DNA of 64,000 nucleotides from ASV31 sp965229765. GTDB taxonomy: Bacteria > Pseudomonadota > Alphaproteobacteria > Rhodobacterales > Rhodobacteraceae. This document shows positions 10,993 through 19,477 of this stretch, piece after piece; positions within the stretch are counted from its first letter, which is position 1; every line of letters starts with the position of its first letter. Both the position numbers and the translations under genes were made by a program. The DNA is taken from contig CBDDJT010000002.1 in NCBI GenBank assembly GCA_965229765.1, positions 496,001 to 560,000 of the forward strand. Reading direction: 5' to 3'. The notes under the pieces were generated by a model. It did not search any database. It saw only the letters and a program-made list of their open reading frames with translations, and had not been told where the DNA came from.

Positions 10993-11023
10993 AAGGACCG
11001 GCGCCCCCTGCGCCGGTCCTTTT
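10993..11023 (+). terminator. Rho-independent terminator after acs
   Basis: An eleven-base stem AAGGACCGGCG / CGCCGGTCCTT with a seven-base loop runs into TTTT, 24 bases after the acs stop. It closes the transporter-acs operon and separates it from the chaperone-kinase unit. Confidence 0.85.
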
Positions 11024-11150
11024 GCGTTGCGCCCCCGGCCCGCGCCCCGGTGTCGCCCGACACAGGCGCCAACCCCTGCGTGACAAGCAACACATGGCAA
11101 GGCCCAAAGCTGTCGTAGCACTTCCATGCGAACATCAATGGAGTTGACCA

Positions 11151-11615
11151 ATGACCGAGGTTGCCGACCACCTGTCCACCATGCTCATAGATCTCGGAGA
11201 GGTCATGCCCGACGTGACCGCCGTCCTCAAATCCGGGGACACCTCGTGGGTCGTCGGCTTCCGCGACGGGCAAAGCTTCGAGATCGACCTCGACGCCGCG
11301 AACGGCCGGGTCTACCTCGCCACCACGCTGGGCACCCCGCCCCCGGCGATCGCGGAAGACATCCATGCGTCCTTGCTGACCTACAACATGCTGGCCCGCG
11401 AAACCGGTGGCGTTCGCATGGCCACGGCCGCGCCGGGCGGCGAGGTCTACATGATGCTCGACGTCTTTCTGCCCGAGGCGTCCGAAGAGCTTCTGGCGCG
11501 CCTGCTGACCAACATGTCACGCACAGCAAGCCACTGGCGCCGCTTTGTCGCGACCGGCACGCTGGCCGAGGCCGGCGCGGCGGGCGAAGACCCCTCAACT
11601 TTCATCCGCGTCTGA
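11151..11615 (+). CDS. CesT-like type III secretion chaperone
   Basis: 154 residues, within the usual 130-160 of class I (CesT/SycE/Tir) chaperones. The first half has paired strands around WVVGFRDGQSFEIDLD and GRVYLATTLG. The second half follows the family pattern: LLTYNMLARETGG, then a strand (EVYMMLDVFLP), then the long helix ending NMSRTASHWRRF, equivalent to the conserved Trp-containing last helix. It is acidic, as expected of a chaperone. The ATG at 11151 has TGGAG seven bases upstream. A kinase gene follows after 12 bases, its ribosome site overlapping this stop, the classic chaperone-effector order. No secretion apparatus gene is in the window. Confidence 0.72.
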   Translation: MTEVADHLSTMLIDLGEVMPDVTAVLKSGDTSWVVGFRDGQSFEIDLDAANGRVYLATTLGTPPPAIAEDIHASLLTYNMLARETGGVRMATAAPGGEVYMMLDVFLPEASEELLARLLTNMSRTASHWRRFVATGTLAEAGAAGEDPSTFIRV

Positions 11616-11627
11616 GGAGACCCCGCC

Positions 11628-13733
11628 ATGGCACGCATCGATGGCGCAAGCCTCAACGTCACCGCCCAGACCACGCTGCAAGAGCTGAAGGACTTCTCCG
11701 ACACCGCAGGCGGGGTCGAAGGCGCCAAGCTGCGCGGCACCGACAACGGCGACGGGACCTTTACCCTTTACGCCGTCGACAACGACAGCAGCCTCGCCAG
11801 CCGGATCTCGGGCAAGTCGCGCCAGCGCCGCGACGACGCCCGCGCGGCAATCAACTTTGTCTTCGCCAACAATGCCGGCAACAGCAAGCTGGCGCTGCAG
11901 GATGTAAGCGCGCGCGTCAACCACGACGGCGGGCGCTCGCCCAAGGCATCCATGCTGAAGCAACTCATGACATTCAACCAGTCCGGGCGGCCCGAGGGGA
12001 TGCCCGAGGCCCGCACGGACACCTACAAGTCCCGCATCGAGCAAGCCGAAGCGCAAAAGCCGCCCCACGTCACGCCATTGGGCATCGTGCAATCGCGTGA
12101 CCAGGTTTCAGACCTGATGCGCCCGGCGCTGGACACCGACTCGATGAGCACGCTGATGGACGTGTCCAACCAGATGGTCGATGTCCTCCAGAACCGCCTC
12201 CTGAACATGGCGCCGCAGCAAAAGACCGAACTGGCCATGTCCAAGCAGCTGGCGGGCGACATTCTCGACCAGCTCAAGATGGGGATCGGCGGCGAGCCCG
12301 ACCCTGCGCAGATGCGCAGGATGGAAGCGGTGGCAGAAACCGTGGCCGGCAAGCTGGCGGACCAGATCCTTGGCACGCACCAGATCGACGAGTCCAGCTT
12401 CACCAAGGGCGATGTCGTCTTCACCAGGGAAAGGCAACTGGGCAATCCCGGGGCCTTCGGAACGGCCTATCTCTACAAGGGCAGCGACGGGTCAGAGGTC
12501 GTTCTGAAGGTGCAGAACGAAAAGGACAACGACCTGTATCGCGACGCCTTCCAGGAGGAAATAAAGCAGCATTCCCAGATCGAGGGAATCCGCGGAGACA
12601 GCCCGTCCATCCTCAAGCTGGAAGGCGCCATGAGAATGAGCGACGGCTCTCTTGCCATTCTCAGCGAGGTCGCCTCGGGCGGAGAGGTCGACGAGGTGAA
12701 GGAAACGATCCTCGAAGCCGTGCAAAACGGCGTAATCACCCGGGAACAGGCGGATGTCCTCCGGCTAACCCTCGCCAAGGACTTCATCGACGGCATGAAG
12801 ACGATGCACGACAACGGGCTCATGCATCGCGACTTCAAGATCAAGAATGTCTTCGTGTCCGACACCGGACAAGCCAAGATCGCCGATTTCGGCACGGTGC
12901 GCGAGAACACGGATTACGACACCACCTTCCTGCTCGATATCGACGCGCCCCATTTTCGCCCACCGGAACAATTGCGCGCGGAACGGGATCTCAAGCTCTT
13001 CGATTCCCAGGTCCAGACCTTCAACGAGCGTCTGTCCGCCGCGACCGCCGACGCCTTCAACACCCTTGTTGGCCCGGACGGGCTGTTCGGCGACATAAAC
13101 GACATCGTGCCCCCGCCGGCATCGCTTCGGATGATCCTCGACTCCGAGATCGGAGAAACCTTTGGCAGCGTCCTTGCCGACATGACCAAGGCCAATCTCG
13201 CAGACCTTTACGAAGGCAAGGGCGGCGAGGTGATCGACTTCGGGACGCATCCGCTCTTTGACCGGACCGTCGGGGGCGACACCGGTGCCGAGGTTGTCGA
13301 AGCCACCCTTGCAACGATCGACAACCGACCCGACACAATGGTGGGCGCCCAGCAGTATGACAGCTGGGCGATCGGCATCGGCATGCTGCAACTGTTCACA
13401 GAGGACAAGGTGTTCACTGACAAGTGGAATTCCCGGATCCAGAGACACCTTGAGGACTGGGCCATCAACGGGAACACTGCCGTCGGAGAGGGGTCCAACC
13501 TTGGCTTCCACGACGGGCACCCGGTCGTGCTGGACACGGGCGACGAAGGGATCAACAATCTCCTCAACATGCTGCTTGACAAGAACCCCGACACCCGCGC
13601 CGGCATCGGCTTTGCCCAGAACAGCCCGGTCTTCACGCGCACCGGCGTCGGCACGGCCGAGGCGCGCGATCTTCTTGCCGCGCTGATCAAGGGCGAAGGC
13701 ATAGACGAGGCCAAGAACGCACTGGTCCTCTGA
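11628..13733 (+). CDS. Eukaryotic-like Ser/Thr protein kinase, candidate type III effector
   Basis: 701 residues with no signal peptide. Residues 1-255 are not recognised and would be the secretion and chaperone-binding part. The kinase domain spans about 262-665: Gly loop LGNPGAFGTAYL (271-282), K294 in VVLKV, helix-C E310/E311, catalytic loop H400-R401-D402 with K404 and N407, D420-F421-G422, RPPE (444-447) in the APE position, D578 in the helix-F motif YDSWAIG, and R657 in DKNPDTRAG. All catalytic residues are present. About 130 residues separate RPPE from D578, roughly ten times the usual distance. Immediately upstream is a CesT-like chaperone gene, so delivery into another cell is likely. 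Target and host are unknown. Confidence 0.8.
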   Translation: MARIDGASLNVTAQTTLQELKDFSDTAGGVEGAKLRGTDNGDGTFTLYAVDNDSSLASRISGKSRQRRDDARAAINFVFANNAGNSKLALQDVSARVNHDGGRSPKASMLKQLMTFNQSGRPEGMPEARTDTYKSRIEQAEAQKPPHVTPLGIVQSRDQVSDLMRPALDTDSMSTLMDVSNQMVDVLQNRLLNMAPQQKTELAMSKQLAGDILDQLKMGIGGEPDPAQMRRMEAVAETVAGKLADQILGTHQIDESSFTKGDVVFTRERQLGNPGAFGTAYLYKGSDGSEVVLKVQNEKDNDLYRDAFQEEIKQHSQIEGIRGDSPSILKLEGAMRMSDGSLAILSEVASGGEVDEVKETILEAVQNGVITREQADVLRLTLAKDFIDGMKTMHDNGLMHRDFKIKNVFVSDTGQAKIADFGTVRENTDYDTTFLLDIDAPHFRPPEQLRAERDLKLFDSQVQTFNERLSAATADAFNTLVGPDGLFGDINDIVPPPASLRMILDSEIGETFGSVLADMTKANLADLYEGKGGEVIDFGTHPLFDRTVGGDTGAEVVEATLATIDNRPDTMVGAQQYDSWAIGIGMLQLFTEDKVFTDKWNSRIQRHLEDWAINGNTAVGEGSNLGFHDGHPVVLDTGDEGINNLLNMLLDKNPDTRAGIGFAQNSPVFTRTGVGTAEARDLLAALIKGEGIDEAKNALVL

Positions 13734-13756
13734 GGCCGCGCACCTCGCGCAAGAAA

Positions 13757-13780
13757 AAAGGGCCCCCGCGGGGGCCCTTT
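13757..13780. terminator. Bidirectional intrinsic terminator
   Basis: A perfect eleven-base stem AAAGGGCCCCC / GGGGGCCCTTT around a GC centre, with an A-run on the left and a T-run on the right. It can end both the kinase gene (stop at 13733) and the convergent transporter operon whose last stop is at 13801. Confidence 0.85.
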
Positions 13781-13800
13781 CGCATTGATGGCCGCAAGGC

Positions 13801-14787
13801 TCAGTTCAGCGCGGCATCCGTGATCGCGTGGGTCCACGCCGCCTCGCCGGGATCGCCAGAGATGACCGGATCCGACCCGCCGGCCAGCAGCGTGTCCACC
13901 GTCCGCTGGAAGTCGGCCGGGTCAAGCGCCCCGTTCGAGCCCGCCGTCAGCTTGGCAATCTCGCCCATCATCCGCTTTTGGTGGGTTTCGGACTGCGCGC
14001 CGGTCTCGTCGTATTCCAGCACGATCTCGGCCGCCTCGTCAGAGTTCTCCTCGGCGTATTTCCACCCCTTCATAGAGGCGCGCACGAACCGGGTCATCTG
14101 GTCGACGAAGGCCGGGTCCTCCAGCCGGTCTTCCAGCACGTACAGCCCGTCCTCCAGCGTCGCGACGCCCTGATCCTCGTACTTGAACGTCAGCAGTTCG
14201 TCGGCGGAAATGCCGGCGTCGATCACCTGCCAGTACTCGTTGTAGGTCATCGTCGAGATGCAGTCGGCCTGCTTCTGCAACAGCGGATCGACGTTGAAGC
14301 CCTGCTTCAGAACCTCGACGCCGTCAGCTCCGCCCTCGGTCGGGATGCCCAGCGTGCTCATCCACGACAGGAACGGATACTCGTTGCCGAAGAACCAGAC
14401 GCCCAGCGTGCGGCCGGGGAAATCCTCGGGGCCGGTGATGCCGGATTCCTTCAGGCAGGTCAGCATCATGCCCGAGGACTTGAAGGGCTGCGCGATGTTC
14501 ACAAGCGGCAGACCACGCTCGCGCGCGGCCAGCGCGGCGGGCATCCATTCCACTGTCACGTCGGCGCCACCGCCCGCGATCACCTGGGTCGGCGCGATAT
14601 CGGGCCCGCCCGGCTTGATCGTGACGTCAAGGTCCTCTTCGGCATAGAACCCCTTTTCCAGCGCAACGTAGTAGCCGGCGAACTGGGCCTGCGTGACCCA
14701 CTTCAGCTGCAGCGTCACTTCGTCAGCCGCCAGCGCCGCACCGGTCGAAAGCCCCAGCGCCGCCGCTGCTCCGATCAGGTATTTCAT
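13801..14787 (-). CDS. NMT1/THI5-like ABC transporter substrate-binding protein (probable pyrimidine uptake)
   Basis: 328 residues with a Sec signal (MKYLIGAAAALGLSTGAALAA). The mature fold matches the NMT1/THI5 group that binds pyrimidine-like ligands: LKWVTQAQFAGYYVALEKGFY, GGGADVTVEW and GVWFFGNEYP. It is the last gene of a minus-strand operon that starts with hyuC and hydA and includes two permeases and an ATPase. That linkage, plus RutR, makes uracil, thymine or another pyrimidine the likely ligand. Thiamine-precursor binding is the main alternative, but no thi gene is nearby. Confidence 0.85.
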   Translation of the reverse strand: MKYLIGAAAALGLSTGAALAADEVTLQLKWVTQAQFAGYYVALEKGFYAEEDLDVTIKPGGPDIAPTQVIAGGGADVTVEWMPAALAARERGLPLVNIAQPFKSSGMMLTCLKESGITGPEDFPGRTLGVWFFGNEYPFLSWMSTLGIPTEGGADGVEVLKQGFNVDPLLQKQADCISTMTYNEYWQVIDAGISADELLTFKYEDQGVATLEDGLYVLEDRLEDPAFVDQMTRFVRASMKGWKYAEENSDEAAEIVLEYDETGAQSETHQKRMMGEIAKLTAGSNGALDPADFQRTVDTLLAGGSDPVISGDPGEAAWTHAITDAALN

Positions 14788-14813
14788 CGTTCTTACTCCC
14801 TGTTTTGGTTCAC

Positions 14814-15659
14814 TCAGGACCGCTGCGACGGGTGCCAGAAGGTCACCACCTTCTCGATCGCCGCCACAACGCCATAGAACGCCGTTCCCGCCACAGCGGC
14901 AACGGCGATTTCAGCCCACACCATATCAAGCGCCAGCTGCCCCACCGAAGTGGAAATGCGAAAGCCCATGCCCCTGACGGGCGAGCCGAAGAATTCCGCC
15001 ACGATCGCCCCGATCAGCGCCAGCGTTGTCGAGATTTTCAGCCCGTTGAAAACAAAGGGCATCGCCGCGGGAAGGCGCAGTTTCAAAAGCGTCTGCACGT
15101 AACTTGCCGAATAGGTCTTCATCAGGTCGCGCTGCATCGCCTCTGTCGCCGCCAGCCCCGCGACGGTGTTCACAAGAACCGGAAAGAACACCATCACCAC
15201 GACGACCGCCGCCTTCGACTGCCAGTCGAAGCCGAACCACATCACCATCACCGGCGCGATGCCGACGATGGGCAGCGCGGCGACGAAATTGCCCACCGGC
15301 AGCAATCCCTGTTGCAGGAAGGGCGACCGGTCGATCACCACCGCCACAGCCAGCGCCGCACCGCATCCGATGACATAGCCCGCCAGCGCCCCCTTGACGA
15401 AGGTCTGCACGAAATCGACCCACAGGATGTCCGGCGACAGCACGATGCGCGCCCAGATCACCGAAGGCGGCGGCAGGATCACCCCAGAGACACCGAACCC
15501 GCGCACCAGCCCTTCCCAGGCCACCAGCACCGCAAGGCCAAAGATCAGCGGCACGGCGATCCTCGTGCCCCGCATCGCGCGGTACCGCGAATTGGCCAGC
15601 CAGGCGTTCAGCGCCCAGGCCGCGCCCCAGAAGACCAGTGCGCCAAGGATCCAGCTCAT
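14814..15659 (-). CDS. ABC transporter permease (BPD type, SsuC/ThiX-like)
   Basis: 281 residues with about six membrane helices. The cytoplasmic EAA loop is recognisable around YVQTLLKLRLPAAMPFVFNGLKIS, where Leu-Arg-Leu-Pro is typical of nitrate/sulfonate/pyrimidine-type systems. The ATG overlaps the stop of the upstream permease by four bases (ATGA). The two permeases, the 17047 ATPase and the 13801 binding protein make one transporter. Confidence 0.9.
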   Translation of the reverse strand: MSWILGALVFWGAAWALNAWLANSRYRAMRGTRIAVPLIFGLAVLVAWEGLVRGFGVSGVILPPPSVIWARIVLSPDILWVDFVQTFVKGALAGYVIGCGAALAVAVVIDRSPFLQQGLLPVGNFVAALPIVGIAPVMVMWFGFDWQSKAAVVVVMVFFPVLVNTVAGLAATEAMQRDLMKTYSASYVQTLLKLRLPAAMPFVFNGLKISTTLALIGAIVAEFFGSPVRGMGFRISTSVGQLALDMVWAEIAVAAVAGTAFYGVVAAIEKVVTFWHPSQRS

Positions 15660-16534
15660 GACGCGCCCTGCCCCGTCAGGCGCAGCGCCAGACGTTCAAG
15701 AAGACCAACGGCAAAGACCAGCCCGGCGGCAAGGATCGCGGCGGCGAAAAGCGCCGTCCACATGATCATCGGCTCGCCGAACTGGCTGCCGATCAGCATC
15801 CGCGCGCCCAGCCCCTGGATCGCGCCGGTGGGCAGCTCGCCCACGATGGCGCCCACAAGGCTTGCCGCCACCGCCACCTTCATCGAGGCAAAGAAATAGG
15901 GCAGCGAGGCCGGCAGCCGCAGCTTCCAGAAGGTCTGGGCGTTCGACGCCGAATAGGTGCGCAGCAGGTCAAGCTGCATCGCGTCGGGACTGCGCAGGCC
16001 CTTCACCATGCTGACCAGCACAGGGAAATAGCTAAGGTAGGCCGAGATGATCGTCTTGGGCACCGTGCGCCCGTCGATCCCCACCGCGTTCGACAGCACG
16101 ATGATCATCGGTGCGATGGCCACGATGGGCACCGTCTGGCTGATGATCGCCCACGGCATCACGCTCATGTCCATGGTTCGGCTGTGCACGATCCCGACCG
16201 CCAGCGCGACGCCCATCACGGCGCCCACCGCAAAGCCCAGCATCGTCGCCTGAAGCGTGATCCACCCGTGATAGACAAGGCTCCGCTTCGAGGTGATCTT
16301 CTTTTCCGCCGTCAGTTCCCACAACTCGGCCGCCACCTGATGCGGCGGCGGAAGAAGGGGCCGGTCCTGCGCCATCGTGTCGGCCACGATCTGGCCAAGG
16401 GTCGGGCTTTCGCCCGCGCGCGCGGCCTGATCCAGCGTCCATGTGGAATTCATCCAGACCGACGCGGCGTACCAGATCACGAAGATGGCCGCCGTCACCA
16501 CCAGCACGGGCAGCGCGCGCTTCATCGCCGCCAC
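15656..16534 (-). CDS. ABC transporter permease (BPD type)
   Basis: 292 residues. One N-terminal helix is followed by a ~60-residue periplasmic segment, then a five-helix core. The EAA-like loop is AQTFWKLRLPASLPYFFASMKVA. Paralogous to the following permease and probably its heterodimer partner. The start lies inside the end of the acetyltransferase gene (13-base overlap), so translation is probably coupled. Confidence 0.9.
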   Translation of the reverse strand: MAAMKRALPVLVVTAAIFVIWYAASVWMNSTWTLDQAARAGESPTLGQIVADTMAQDRPLLPPPHQVAAELWELTAEKKITSKRSLVYHGWITLQATMLGFAVGAVMGVALAVGIVHSRTMDMSVMPWAIISQTVPIVAIAPMIIVLSNAVGIDGRTVPKTIISAYLSYFPVLVSMVKGLRSPDAMQLDLLRTYSASNAQTFWKLRLPASLPYFFASMKVAVAASLVGAIVGELPTGAIQGLGARMLIGSQFGEPMIMWTALFAAAILAAGLVFAVGLLERLALRLTGQGAS

Positions 16535-16989
16535 TCCATCACGATCTCGGTCACGGTCTCGGGCGGCTCGGGCACATGGGTGCCGGTCTCGACGAAGCCC
16601 TCACGCGCATAGAACCGGCGCGCGGCGTGGTTCGGATCATGGGTGTGCAGCATCAGGCGCTCGCGCCCGTCCTTGGCCGCATCCAGCAGCGCCTTGCCCA
16701 GCCCCGCGCCTGTCCGCCGGCAGTAAAGCGCGCCGATCCTGCCCGTTTCCGGATCGACAGAGACATAGCCCTCGACTGGTTCGCCCACCACCCAGATTTC
16801 TCGCCGATCGAACGCGTCGCGGATGACCCCCTCAATCGTCTCATGCGCATGGACCCGCGGCATCCAGCCAGTGGCGTCGATCCAGCCGTTGATGACGCCC
16901 GAAATGGCCGGCACGTCGCCGGGACGGGCGCGGCGGGGGGCGGGCGCGGTCATCTCGCCATCCCCGGCCAACGGACGCTCCGCCGACAT
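16522..16989 (-). CDS. GNAT-family N-acetyltransferase
   Basis: 155 residues; an alternative ATG at codon 13 (16953) would give 143. The acetyl-CoA loop is CRRTGAGLGKALLDAAK, matching the R/Q-x-x-G-x-G/A motif, followed by the C-terminal region LHTHDPNHAARRFYAREGF. It sits inside the pyrimidine transporter operon, overlapping the next permease start. The substrate is unknown. An amine from pyrimidine breakdown, such as beta-alanine, is a context guess only. Confidence 0.85.
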   Translation of the reverse strand: MSAERPLAGDGEMTAPAPRRARPGDVPAISGVINGWIDATGWMPRVHAHETIEGVIRDAFDRREIWVVGEPVEGYVSVDPETGRIGALYCRRTGAGLGKALLDAAKDGRERLMLHTHDPNHAARRFYAREGFVETGTHVPEPPETVTEIVMEWRR

Positions 16990-17046
16990 TGCGCCGACGC
17001 AACGCCGACATTTTGCCGACGTGATGCCGACCCGGGTTTTCGGCCC

Positions 17047-17853
17047 CTATTCGTCATAGGCATGTCCCGCCCGCAGCCCCTCGCGCACCCGGTGCGCGAC
17101 TTGCAGAAACTCCGGCGAATCGCGGATATCGAGCGGTCTTTCCCGCGGCAGGGGGCTGTCGATCACGTCCGTGATCCGCCCCGGACGCGGGCTCATCACC
17201 ACGATCCTGGTGGAAAGATACACCGCCTCGGGGATCGAATGTGTGACGAAGCCGATGGTTTTTTCCGTTCTTGCCCATAGACTTAGCAGCTGTTCGTTCA
17301 GGTGGTCGCGGACGATCTCGTCCAATGCGCCAAAGGGTTCGTCCATCAGTAGGATATCGGCATCGAAGGCCAGCGCCCGCGCGATAGACGCCCGCTGCTG
17401 CATGCCCCCGGACAACTGCCATGGATACTTCTTTCCAAAGCCGGAAAGGTCCACCAGTTCTAGCACCTTTCGAACACGTTCGTCCTGCTGCGCCTTGGAA
17501 AACCCCATTATCTCCAATGGAAGTTTCACATTTCCCGCAATCGTCCGCCACGGATACAATCCCGCCGCCTGGAAGACATAGCCATAGGCCCGCGCCCGCC
17601 GCGCCGCGTCCGGGCTGACCCCGTTCACCGAAATAGAGCCTCCCGTCGGCTGCTCCAGCGCCGCGATCGCCCTTAGAAACGTGGTCTTTCCACACCCCGA
17701 CGGCCCGATGAAGCTGACGAACTCGCCCTTGCCGATCGTCAGCGTCACGTCCTTCAGCGCATGCACCGGTCCGTCCGACGTCTGGAACGTCAGGTTCAGG
17801 TCCTCGGCAACAATGACCGGGCTGTTCACCGGATTTTCAGAGATGTCTGTCAC
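17047..17853 (-). CDS. ABC transporter ATP-binding protein (SsuB/ThiZ type)
   Basis: 268 residues. Walker A is GPSGCGKTT, the signature LSGGMQQRASIARALA, Walker B ILLMDEPFGALDE and the switch His is in FVTHSIPEAV, all intact. It powers the 14814-16534 permeases. A 70-bp gap separates it from hydA upstream and 57 bp from the acetyltransferase downstream, all on one strand. The codon mix around Walker A and the signature is more AT-rich than its neighbours, but the reading frame is clean. Confidence 0.93.
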   Translation of the reverse strand: MTDISENPVNSPVIVAEDLNLTFQTSDGPVHALKDVTLTIGKGEFVSFIGPSGCGKTTFLRAIAALEQPTGGSISVNGVSPDAARRARAYGYVFQAAGLYPWRTIAGNVKLPLEIMGFSKAQQDERVRKVLELVDLSGFGKKYPWQLSGGMQQRASIARALAFDADILLMDEPFGALDEIVRDHLNEQLLSLWARTEKTIGFVTHSIPEAVYLSTRIVVMSPRPGRITDVIDSPLPRERPLDIRDSPEFLQVAHRVREGLRAGHAYDE

Positions 17854-17923
17854 ATTGCGTCCCGGACGATTCCCAAATTGGCCGATGCGCCCGCCGGATG
17901 ATCCCGCGGGCGCGCCGAAAGCC

Positions 17924-19378
17924 TCAGACCCCGCTCGCCGGGATTCCCGCCCGCTCCACCTTGCGCGGCGCGGTCAGCTCCTTCCAGGTGGATAGCGCCC
18001 GCGTCACCGGCATCCCGGGATCGCGCGGCACGAACTGGCCGTGACCCTCCTCGGTGCGGATCTCGCCATCGTGGACCGCCACCTTGCCACGCGTCAGCGT
18101 GAACCGCGGCAGGCCCTTCACCTCTTTGCCCTCGAACACGTTGTAATCAATGGCAGATTGCTGCTTGTCCACGGTGATCGTCTTGGACTTCTCGGGGTCC
18201 CAGACCACGATGTCGGCATCCGCTCCGACCAGAATAGCCCCCTTGCGCGGATAGACGTTCAAGATCTTGGCGATGTTGGTCGAGGTCACGGCAACGAACT
18301 CGTTCATCGTCAGCCGACCTGTCGCTACCCCGTGCGTCCAGAGCATCGGCATCCGGTCCTCCAGCCCGCCAGTGCCGTTGGGGATCTTGGTGAAGTCCCC
18401 GACGCCGTAGCGTTTCTGCTCGGTGGTAAAGGCGCAATGATCGGTGGCCACGACCGACAGCGACCCGGCCTGAAGCCCCGCCCAAAGGCTGTCCTGATGC
18501 TGCTTGTTGCGGAAGGGCGGCGACATCACGCGCCGCGCGGAATGGTCCCAGTCCTTGTCGAAATACTCGGACTCGTCCAGCGTCAGATGCTGGATCAGCG
18601 GCTCGCCCCAGACGCGCTTGCCCTGCTGGCGCGCGCGCCGGATCGCCTCATGCGCCTCCTCGCAGCTGACATGCACGACATAAAGCGGCACCCCCGCCAT
18701 GTCGGCGATCATGATCGCCCTGTTCGCCGCCTCGCCCTCGACCTGCGGGGGACGCGAATAGGCGTGCCCCTCGGGGCCGTTGTTGCCTTCGGCCAGCAGT
18801 TTCTGCTGCAGATCCGCGACGATATCCCCGTTCTCGGCATGGACCAGCGGGATCGCCCCAAGTTCGCCACAGCGGCGGAAGGACGCGAACATCTCGTCGT
18901 CGTTCACCATCAATGCGCCCTTGTAGGCCATGAAGTGCTTGAAGGTGTTGATCCCCTTCTGGCGCACCACGGTCTCCATCTCGTTGAAGACCTGTTCACC
19001 CCACCAGGTGATCGCCATGTGGAAGGAATAGTCGCAGGTCGCACGGGTGGACTTGTTGTCCCACATCTGGATCGCGTCGAGCAGCCCCTGCCCCGGGGAC
19101 GGAAGCGCGAAATCCACCACCATCGTGGTGCCGCCCGACAGCGCCGCGCGCGTGCCGCTTTCGAAATTATCGCTGGAATAGGTGCCCATGAAGGGCATCT
19201 CCAGGTGCGTGTGCGGATCGATGCCACCCGGCATGACGTAACAGCCGGTGGCATCCAGCACCTCGTCGCCCGTCAGCCCCTGCCCGATCTCGGCGATGCG
19301 TCCGCCCTCGATCCGCACGTCTGCGGTGTAGGTCAGGTCCGCCGTGACGATCGTGCCGTTCTTGATGACTGTGCTCAT
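17924..19378 (-). CDS. hydA: Dihydropyrimidinase
   Basis: 484 residues, normal for the family. It opens 5,6-dihydrouracil or dihydrothymine to N-carbamoyl-beta-amino acids. Zinc ligands are H56 and H58 in GGIDPHTH. K147 in FKHFMAYK fits the carbamylated lysine, and later ligand regions YVVHVSCEEAH and VVATDHCAF are present. The start at 19378 is preceded by AGGGAG; a start 16 codons upstream was rejected because it runs through an intergenic repeat. It lies downstream of hyuC and upstream of the transporter genes, with preT and preA nearby supplying the first step. Confidence 0.93.
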   Translation of the reverse strand: MSTVIKNGTIVTADLTYTADVRIEGGRIAEIGQGLTGDEVLDATGCYVMPGGIDPHTHLEMPFMGTYSSDNFESGTRAALSGGTTMVVDFALPSPGQGLLDAIQMWDNKSTRATCDYSFHMAITWWGEQVFNEMETVVRQKGINTFKHFMAYKGALMVNDDEMFASFRRCGELGAIPLVHAENGDIVADLQQKLLAEGNNGPEGHAYSRPPQVEGEAANRAIMIADMAGVPLYVVHVSCEEAHEAIRRARQQGKRVWGEPLIQHLTLDESEYFDKDWDHSARRVMSPPFRNKQHQDSLWAGLQAGSLSVVATDHCAFTTEQKRYGVGDFTKIPNGTGGLEDRMPMLWTHGVATGRLTMNEFVAVTSTNIAKILNVYPRKGAILVGADADIVVWDPEKSKTITVDKQQSAIDYNVFEGKEVKGLPRFTLTRGKVAVHDGEIRTEEGHGQFVPRDPGMPVTRALSTWKELTAPRKVERAGIPASGV

Positions 19379-19412
19379 GTCCGTCTCCCTGCCGGGGGCA
19401 GCACCCCCTGTC

Positions 19413-19460
19413 CTTCTTCTGTTCATAAATACTCCGGGGGTCCGGGGGCAGAGCCCCCGG
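19413..19460 (-). repeat. Dispersed Rhodobacterales intergenic element, copy 1
   Basis: The 22-base tract CTTCTTCTGTTCATAAATACTC is followed by the hairpin CCGGGGG-CAGAG-CCCCCGG (19442-19460). It lies between hyuC and hydA. A second copy at 43756-43804 shares most of the tract and is also followed by a GC-rich hairpin of different sequence. I recall GAGTATTT..CAGAAG elements as common near gene ends in this order of bacteria. Confidence 0.6.
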
Positions 19461-19477
19461 CGCGCGCCCCCGGGGCG

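Noticed and set aside
11090..11120. Possible sigma-54 promoter (TGGC...GC) before the chaperone gene
   Set aside because: The GG and GC dinucleotides are 11 bases apart, not the required 10, and no activator site is visible. No HrpL-type GGAACC box was seen either.
13741..13800. Possible attachment site or repeat marking an integrated island around the kinase pair
   Set aside because: The only structure is the symmetrical bidirectional terminator. No direct repeat of the flanks, integrase or tRNA end was found, and base composition does not change sharply.
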